Source: an uncultured Gluconobacter sp.
GTDB taxonomy: Bacteria > Pseudomonadota > Alphaproteobacteria > Acetobacterales > Acetobacteraceae
Length of the DNA: 64,000 nucleotides
NCBI GenBank assembly: GCA_937880175.1
Contig: CALFLO010000076.1
Location: 46,765-110,764 of the forward strand
Reading direction: 5' to 3'
Position 1 is the stretch's first letter; the number at the start of each line of letters is the position of its first letter. The notes below the pieces were generated by a model. That model saw only the letters and a program-made list of their open reading frames with translations, was not told the DNA's origin and ran no database searches. Shown here piece after piece: positions 59,399 to 64,000 of the stretch. The translations under genes and the position numbers were made by a program.

Positions 59399-59809
59399 AT
59401 GCCTCAACTTGCGTCTGACCCCGCATTCACGCAGACCAGCGTGCAGGCGACGGATGTGCTTGTCTTCCTGCGGCCCGTCCTGAACGCTCAGGGCACGGTC
59501 ATAGATTATGAGCCCTGCAACATCACCGCGAACAATTTCGCCATCTCGCTCGTGGCTCTGGGCCTGCTCCAGCTTGGCCAGACATTGCCGACGACCGCCC
59601 CGGAAGGTGGAGGACTGTGGATGAACGATGGTGCGTTCTCGTATTCCGCTGTCACCGGTGCGGCCTCGGGCCTGCCATTGACCCCGCAGGCGCAGGCTTC
59701 GTCGCTTGAGGCTCTTCTGCAGGCCCTTCCCGCAATGGGGGCAGCAACGAATTTCGGCGGCTTCCAGAATAATGCGGGCGTTCCGACGCAGGTGGATGAC
59801 GGCAAATGA
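59399..59809 (+). CDS. Tail-region protein, unknown
   Basis: This 136-residue protein (begins MPQLASDPAFTQTSVQATDV) contains PEGGGLWMNDGAFSYSAVTG, a motif seen in phage fibre or spike anchors. Its C-terminus overlaps the next ATG by 4 bases. It may attach the large protein that follows. Confidence 0.55.
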   Translation: MPQLASDPAFTQTSVQATDVLVFLRPVLNAQGTVIDYEPCNITANNFAISLVALGLLQLGQTLPTTAPEGGGLWMNDGAFSYSAVTGAASGLPLTPQAQASSLEALLQALPAMGAATNFGGFQNNAGVPTQVDDGK

Positions 59810-62106
59810 AAAAGCTCATTCTCGCTTTCCTGCTTCTCCCCTCTTTTGCCATCGCCGCACCGGTTACGACCGAGTGGATTGCACCCGGCAGCGGGATCAA
59901 TGATTCTTCGATTTTCAACTCCCCTGGCACACAGTGGAACAGGCAGACACTCGGCCTGATCTTCGCGGCGCTCCAGAAAAATATCCCGGGCGGTGTGGCG
60001 GGAGTAGATACGAACGGACGCGTCACGGCGCCCAGCCAGACCACGAGTGTAACGGTAGGTCCTACTGTTTCCGGGGCCGTAATTCCGCAGACGTACACCT
60101 ATATCAACCCCCAGACTGTGGCGAATGACGCTGGTCCGTTCTATTGGTGGGATGGTAATTCTACCATGCGCATCGGCGGGGCGCCGATCGCACTGCCGCA
60201 TAACCCGTATGCGTCAGCGCAGGGCGTTCCGCAGGCTGGCACCTCACAGAACATCGTTCTGAGCTACGCACCAAATGGCGGCTACGACGCGGGCTGCGCC
60301 ATGTGTGTCTTCATGGACCCCAGCAGCATCAAGCAGGCTTCGATTTCGGCCGTACAGGTGCAGAAAGGGGCGATCCCTACTGCTGACGGCGTTGCCTATT
60401 ATGCCAACGTCCCGGATGCGCAATTCAGTTTGATCGTTCCGGTCGCATCATACACGCCCACGAGTGTTGTGTTGTCGGATGCATTGACCCCGGCCGAACT
60501 GTCGCAGATCCAGCCGTTCATGACGATCTTCACGAACTCGCAGATCCCTGGCGTGACAGCTTCCGCGCCCGAAGATGACGATTACTACATGGGTGTCGTG
60601 AAGAGCGTTTCCACCACGAACGGCGTGACGACCATCACGGTCTATGGCTGGGGACAGGAGACCGGAGTGTCGGCAGGAGATACACCATCCACAACGTCAC
60701 TGGAGACTTACTTCTGGGCCAACCGCACGACGCCCGTGGTCGGGATCGGCGGATTCAATAAAGCATTCGGCGGGAACGTCTTCCTGACCTATGACGGGTC
60801 CAAGGCCGGCGGGACCGGAGGGGCGGCCACCTCCATCGTCCATTCATATACTCGGGACGAAACAGATTTCGATATCGTCAATGAGACGCGCGCCGGCTCG
60901 GTAAAATTCGCCGGGTACGGAATTCAGCTCTCGATGGACCCGAACCACACTAACGTCCTGACGCATGACAGCCTCGGGTTTCTCGCGGGCGGCAACCTCC
61001 CTGCGCACTTCAAGTCGGCAGATAGCTGCTATCTCGATGGCAGCGGTTTTTACGATCAGGCCGCATTTCTGGGGGCGGCTTCGTGGCTCGGCGGGGCGTG
61101 TCAGCTCGGCGCACTGGAGACGGCTCTTGGCCGGTACGATCAGGAAGTGGCAGAGTTTGACGGGCGCACCAATGCTTCGGCAGACTGGCGCCTGATGTAC
61201 CACGTGGCCGAGGCGGTTCAGGGTCAGGGCGCGGCACCGACAAACGTGCTTCCCAAGCTCGGCGTCGTACTGGGGGGCGATCAGGGAACGGGCATCGGGG
61301 CAGGCTCTCCGCAGGCCGATATCGAGTGGAACTGGAACAGCCTCTACGGCGGCATGGCGTTGTGCGGCAACAATGGCGGTACTTTCAACTGCGGCGTTGC
61401 AGTCGACTCAAACGGTGTTGCCCACCTGAACCCCAATACCATCAAGTCCGGCAATGGCACGATTATCGGCGTCCAGCCCGCAGGCCATGTTGCTGGTTTC
61501 GGGCAGTATTATGATGCGTCTTACGGCTCCTATTTGATGGAAGTCCTAAAGGGGTCCACCAATGAGTTCTCACTCGGCCCGAATGGTGATGCCAGTTTCA
61601 ACGGGGGGGTGACGACGGGAAGCGACGTGACCGCAGGGGGCAATGTCACTGCGGGTGCGGGCAAGCAGTTTTACATTCCTGGTGTCTCTGGCGTCGGGGC
61701 TGGGATCGGTGTGACTTTGACCACGGATGGAACCGCTGGCCTTACTGTTGGGGCGGCCAACGGAGGAACATCAAGCCTGAATGTAGGCAACATACGAGCA
61801 TCGGGATATGTAACCTCTACAGGACTGCTAACGGCAAGCAACAATTTTGCTATGCGTGGCATCCAGTATTATCAGGATACCGATGCGGTGAATGCTGTTC
61901 AGGCCTATGTGGGCACAGATGATGTGCTCACATGGTCCGCAGTCGTATCGGGTGCAAAGATGATCATGGCTCTCCCGGTATCCGTGACCAGCCCGCTCAC
62001 TGTCTCGAATGATGCGACGTTCACAAATCTCGCGGGAACTGGGAACGCCTACGCCTGCCTCGATCAGGCCGGTAAGCTCTACCGCAGTGCCTCGGCCTGC
62101 AACTGA
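59806..62106 (+). CDS. Large tail spike/fibre-like protein with signal peptide
   Basis: This 766-residue protein begins with what looks like a Sec signal peptide: KK, then LILAFLLLPSFAIAAP. Beta-rich segments follow and a repetitive glycine/threonine-rich C-terminus (NGGVTTGSDVTAGGNVTAGA) like receptor-binding fibres. Its place after fibre genes and before lysis genes supports a receptor-binding role, but a signal peptide is not expected in a protein that assembles in the cytoplasm. ATGA overlap with the previous gene supports this start. Confidence 0.65.
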   Translation: MKKLILAFLLLPSFAIAAPVTTEWIAPGSGINDSSIFNSPGTQWNRQTLGLIFAALQKNIPGGVAGVDTNGRVTAPSQTTSVTVGPTVSGAVIPQTYTYINPQTVANDAGPFYWWDGNSTMRIGGAPIALPHNPYASAQGVPQAGTSQNIVLSYAPNGGYDAGCAMCVFMDPSSIKQASISAVQVQKGAIPTADGVAYYANVPDAQFSLIVPVASYTPTSVVLSDALTPAELSQIQPFMTIFTNSQIPGVTASAPEDDDYYMGVVKSVSTTNGVTTITVYGWGQETGVSAGDTPSTTSLETYFWANRTTPVVGIGGFNKAFGGNVFLTYDGSKAGGTGGAATSIVHSYTRDETDFDIVNETRAGSVKFAGYGIQLSMDPNHTNVLTHDSLGFLAGGNLPAHFKSADSCYLDGSGFYDQAAFLGAASWLGGACQLGALETALGRYDQEVAEFDGRTNASADWRLMYHVAEAVQGQGAAPTNVLPKLGVVLGGDQGTGIGAGSPQADIEWNWNSLYGGMALCGNNGGTFNCGVAVDSNGVAHLNPNTIKSGNGTIIGVQPAGHVAGFGQYYDASYGSYLMEVLKGSTNEFSLGPNGDASFNGGVTTGSDVTAGGNVTAGAGKQFYIPGVSGVGAGIGVTLTTDGTAGLTVGAANGGTSSLNVGNIRASGYVTSTGLLTASNNFAMRGIQYYQDTDAVNAVQAYVGTDDVLTWSAVVSGAKMIMALPVSVTSPLTVSNDATFTNLAGTGNAYACLDQAGKLYRSASACN

Positions 62107-62131
62107 TGGCCCTCACACTCTGACTGTTATG

Positions 62132-62158
62132 GCCGCCCTCTGAGGCGGCTTTTTTTTA
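62132..62158 (+). terminator. Intrinsic terminator after the tail genes
   Basis: GCCGCC-CTCTGA-GGCGGC followed by TTTTTTTT lies between the tail spike and the lysis genes. The core is shared with the terminator at 63,337. Confidence 0.85.
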
Positions 62159-62170
62159 TTGGAGGGCCGC

Positions 62171-62440
62171 ATGCCCGATGAAGTTGTCACGAACACGGAC
62201 ATCCTTGAGCGCGTCGTCAGGCTTGAGACGAAACAGGAGCATCAGGAGGATACGACGCAGTCCCTTTCGGACCGGGTCGGAACGCTGGAAGACACGGTGA
62301 AAAACGGGTTTGCCTCGCTGGGTGCGAAAATGGACTCCCTGAACAGCCGGCGCGCCATGGTTATCGCAGGCGGGTCCGGCATCGGGGGCGGTGTTGCCGT
62401 GGGGCTTTATTCCCTGGCACGCCTCCTGTGGCACCTCTGA
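62171..62440 (+). CDS. Holin-like / coiled-coil membrane protein
   Basis: This 89-residue protein has a coiled coil (NTDILERVVRLETKQEHQED) and one C-terminal membrane helix (MVIAGGSGIGGGVAVGLYSL), like XhlA-type lysis proteins. GGAGGG lies before the ATG. The stop overlaps the endolysin start. Confidence 0.65.
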   Translation: MPDEVVTNTDILERVVRLETKQEHQEDTTQSLSDRVGTLEDTVKNGFASLGAKMDSLNSRRAMVIAGGSGIGGGVAVGLYSLARLLWHL

Positions 62441-62922
62441 TGCGCGGGCTGAACCTCTCACAGCTCAGGCTGCTGATCGTCCGCCCCGTTCTTCAGGCCC
62501 TGGGCCTCTGGTCCATGGCGGCGGAGAACCTGCTTCTCGGGACCATGATGGTCGAGAGCGGCGGGGTCTACCTTCAGCAGATCGGCGGCGGCCCGGCTCT
62601 CGGGCTGTGGCAGATGGAGCCGGCCACGCATGACGACTGCTGGAACAACTGGCTCTGTGCCCCGGGCCGTTCCCGGCAGGCAACAGCTCTGCGGCAGCTG
62701 ATCGGATATCTGGGGCCATCGGCTGATCTGATGGTCTGGAACCTCAGATACGCGGCTGGCATGGCCCGGATCCGCTACCAGCGGGTGAGTGAGCCTCTGC
62801 CGGCTGCCGATGATGCGGCCGCGCTCTGTGCCTACTGGAAGGCCCATTACAACACCGCAGGCGGCGCGGGTGCTGTGAATGACAATCACATCGCCCTCTT
62901 TCAGGCGGCCATCGCGGCCTGA
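62440..62922 (+). CDS. Lytic transglycosylase-like endolysin
   Basis: This 160-residue protein has LLGTMMVESGGVYLQQIGGG with a catalytic-type Glu at about residue 39, then ALGLWQMEPATHDDCWNNWL and a later KAHYNTAGG. The E-S-G and GLWQMEP motifs match transglycosylase/lysozyme folds. It should degrade peptidoglycan at lysis; it starts within the stop codon of the holin-like gene. Confidence 0.75.
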   Translation: MRGLNLSQLRLLIVRPVLQALGLWSMAAENLLLGTMMVESGGVYLQQIGGGPALGLWQMEPATHDDCWNNWLCAPGRSRQATALRQLIGYLGPSADLMVWNLRYAAGMARIRYQRVSEPLPAADDAAALCAYWKAHYNTAGGAGAVNDNHIALFQAAIAA

Positions 62923-62959
62923 GCGCCCCTCGTGGCATCCCAATATCCGGAGAACATCC

Positions 62960-63382
62960 ATGGACTGGACGACCCTATTCCAGACGATCCTGCCGTATCT
63001 GCCTGCCAAGACTGCGGGCGATATCGTCTCAATCCTCACCTTCCTGATCGCGGCCGCCGCTCTGGCCATGCGCTTCTGGAAGCCGCCCGCTTCGGGCAGC
63101 AAGCTGGCGCTCCTCTACAAGGCCGTTGCGGCTCTGGCGCAGTCCAGGGGCTGGAACACCAACGCCTACCAGCCTGGCGCCAAGGCCCTGATGATCCCGG
63201 CCGATGCCAGCCGCACCATCGAGGCGGCCAAGCTGGGACTGGATCCGGCCTCGACCCATCCCAGAACAGGCGAACCTCCCAAACCGACCGCCCGATCCGA
63301 AGGAGGCAGGCCCCCGCCTGTCAGACCGATTTCCCGCCGCCCTCTGAGGCGGTTTTTTTATGTCTGGAGACATCATGCGTAA
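62960..63382 (+). CDS. Small membrane protein of the lysis region, holin candidate
   Basis: This 140-residue protein has one membrane helix (IVSILTFLIAAAALAMRF) and a soluble part with LALLYKAVAALAQSRGWNTN. The last 15 codons run through a terminator (63,337-63,359) and overlap the next start, so the true 3' end may have drifted. It may be the second holin or a spanin-related protein. Confidence 0.55.
   Translation: MDWTTLFQTILPYLPAKTAGDIVSILTFLIAAAALAMRFWKPPASGSKLALLYKAVAALAQSRGWNTNAYQPGAKALMIPADASRTIEAAKLGLDPASTHPRTGEPPKPTARSEGGRPPPVRPISRRPLRRFFYVWRHHA
63337..63359 (+). terminator. Intrinsic terminator overlapping the 3' end of the membrane gene
   Basis: CCGCC-CTCTGA-GGCGG followed by TTTTTTT. 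It lies inside the reading frame of the membrane protein gene and just before the lipoprotein gene. Confidence 0.7.
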
Positions 63383-63911
63383 TTTCTTTGCACTGATCGA
63401 AGGTTGGTTTGGCCGTCTTTTGCGCCCCGTTGCAGCTTTCCTGTTGGTCGGATGTTTTGGTCTGGCGGCCTGCACCACGACCGCCACCACGGCCACGTTC
63501 GACACGGCGGCCCTCAACAATGACGCCACGGCCATCGCTTACGCCGTTCAGGCGATCGAGAGCATTCCGGATCTTGAAAGCCATCTGTCCGCCACGGACA
63601 AGGCCCAGTTCGACAACCTGGTGGCCCAGATCAGGAGCGTAACGGCGCAGGTGGCCGCCAACTCGAACGGCTCCATCACGGTCACGACCGGCAAGGACTG
63701 GGCCAAGAGCCTCGGGACCGATCTCCAGACCCTGCTGGCGATCACGACGCCGATCGTGAAGGTCTACTCGCCTTCTGCTGCGACCTACATGAGCACGGTT
63801 TCGGCCATGATCCCGCTGGTCGAAGCGCTGGCTGGTGTCACGGCCGCGCCGTACGCCGCACCGGCCCAGTCGCCGGAACTGATCCGCGCCCGGATCTACC
63901 AGGGCGTCTGA
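63375..63911 (+). CDS. Lipoprotein of the lysis region, unknown
   Basis: This 178-residue protein has a lipoprotein signal with lipobox FGLAAC (Cys at about 33), then a threonine/alanine-rich chain (TTTATTATFDTAALNNDATA) and helices. GGAG lies 8 bases before the ATG at 63,375, favouring it over 63,360. It could be an o-spanin-like or superinfection protein of the outer membrane. Confidence 0.6.
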   Translation: MRNFFALIEGWFGRLLRPVAAFLLVGCFGLAACTTTATTATFDTAALNNDATAIAYAVQAIESIPDLESHLSATDKAQFDNLVAQIRSVTAQVAANSNGSITVTTGKDWAKSLGTDLQTLLAITTPIVKVYSPSAATYMSTVSAMIPLVEALAGVTAAPYAAPAQSPELIRARIYQGV

Positions 63912-63936
63912 GCTCTGGATCAGCGCCAATCACAAA

Positions 63937-63970
63937 GGGGGAGCGGCTTCGGCTGCTCCCCCTCTTTTTT
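63937..63970 (+). terminator. Strong intrinsic terminator
   Basis: GGGGGAGC and GCTCCCCC flank a loop with an inner GC-TTCG-GC stem, followed by TCTTTTTTT. It ends the lysis operon. Confidence 0.9.
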
Positions 63971-63990
63971 TGTTTCTGGAGATCTCGCAC

Positions 63991-64000
63991 ATGAGTGCAC
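63991..64000 (+). CDS. Start of a further gene, cut by the window edge
   Basis: An ATG at 63,991 has TCTGGAG about 12 bases upstream, as the lysis genes do, and reads MSA before the sequence ends. The product cannot be judged. Confidence 0.35.

Noticed and set aside
18364..64000. CRISPR array or integrated IS element in the prophage
   Set aside because: I saw no regularly spaced repeats and no transposase-type gene.
63337..64000. Right attachment site within the window
   Set aside because: No copy of the tRNA-Val 3' end occurs near the right edge, and another gene appears to begin at 63,991, so the prophage continues outside.

Overview
The window joins a stretch of acetic acid bacterium chromosome (bases 1 to about 18,360) to the larger part of a myovirus-type prophage (about 18,360 to 64,000, running off the right edge). 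A membrane-bound PQQ-type glucose dehydrogenase next to an OprB-type sugar porin points to Acetobacteraceae (Gluconobacter, Acetobacter or Komagataeibacter; genus not decidable from sequence reading alone). Such bacteria oxidise sugars incompletely in the periplasm, and this gene pair fits that physiology.

Chromosomal part: OprB-like porin and mGDH (minus strand); a DHA2-type MFS exporter; then a tightly overlapping six-gene plus-strand operon: TetR regulator, RND adaptor lipoprotein, RND pump, NodT-like outer-membrane factor, alpha/beta-hydrolase lipoprotein, and a DUF4105 (Lnb-like) membrane protein. Minus-strand genes for an LtrA-like membrane protein and an N-formylglutamate amidohydrolase follow. 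A tRNA-Val(GAC) gene at 18,289-18,363 marks the likely attachment site.

Prophage left arm, minus strand: tyrosine integrase, an excisionase-like protein, small unknowns, a DEDDh exonuclease, a RecT-like annealing protein and a Gp157-like protein. This operon is read from a promoter at about 23.9 kb. Between it and the repressor gene, in the position rexAB has in lambda, are four small cassettes on the minus strand: a short ORF, a proline-rich ORF, a PD-(D/E)XK-like protein and a RhuM-like protein. Three of them end in near-identical terminators. A LexA/CI-type repressor (S24 peptidase) and a Cro-like gene diverge at 26.9 kb. Four matching operators (YGGCCR-N3-YGGCCR) lie in pairs at the two control regions. 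In the left and right early promoters the operator fills the -35/-10 spacer.

Right arm, plus strand: early HTH proteins, an HNH endonuclease, a GapR-like (DUF2312) protein, a VRR-NUC nuclease and a DUF1376 replication-type protein. Late genes follow: terminase subunits, DUF1073 portal, head morphogenesis, DUF2213 protease/scaffold, cement and DUF2184 capsid; then neck proteins, sheath (DUF3383), tube (DUF3277), tail-assembly chaperone with a probable -1 frameshift, tape measure, baseplate, fibres and lysis genes.

The baseplate module is interrupted at 48.3-53.2 kb by an accessory island. It holds a DUF3761 protein, a BrnT/BrnA toxin-antitoxin pair, a DUF6232 membrane protein, an Ltp-like superinfection-exclusion candidate, and a PemK/MazF-type toxin. 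It also holds a P22 immI-like second immunity locus: two divergent Arc-type repressors, three TACCA-N3-TGGTA operators and a BRO/KilAC antirepressor. The island, the cassettes beside the repressor, and the RND/lipase/DUF4105 operon are the least ordinary parts of the window.
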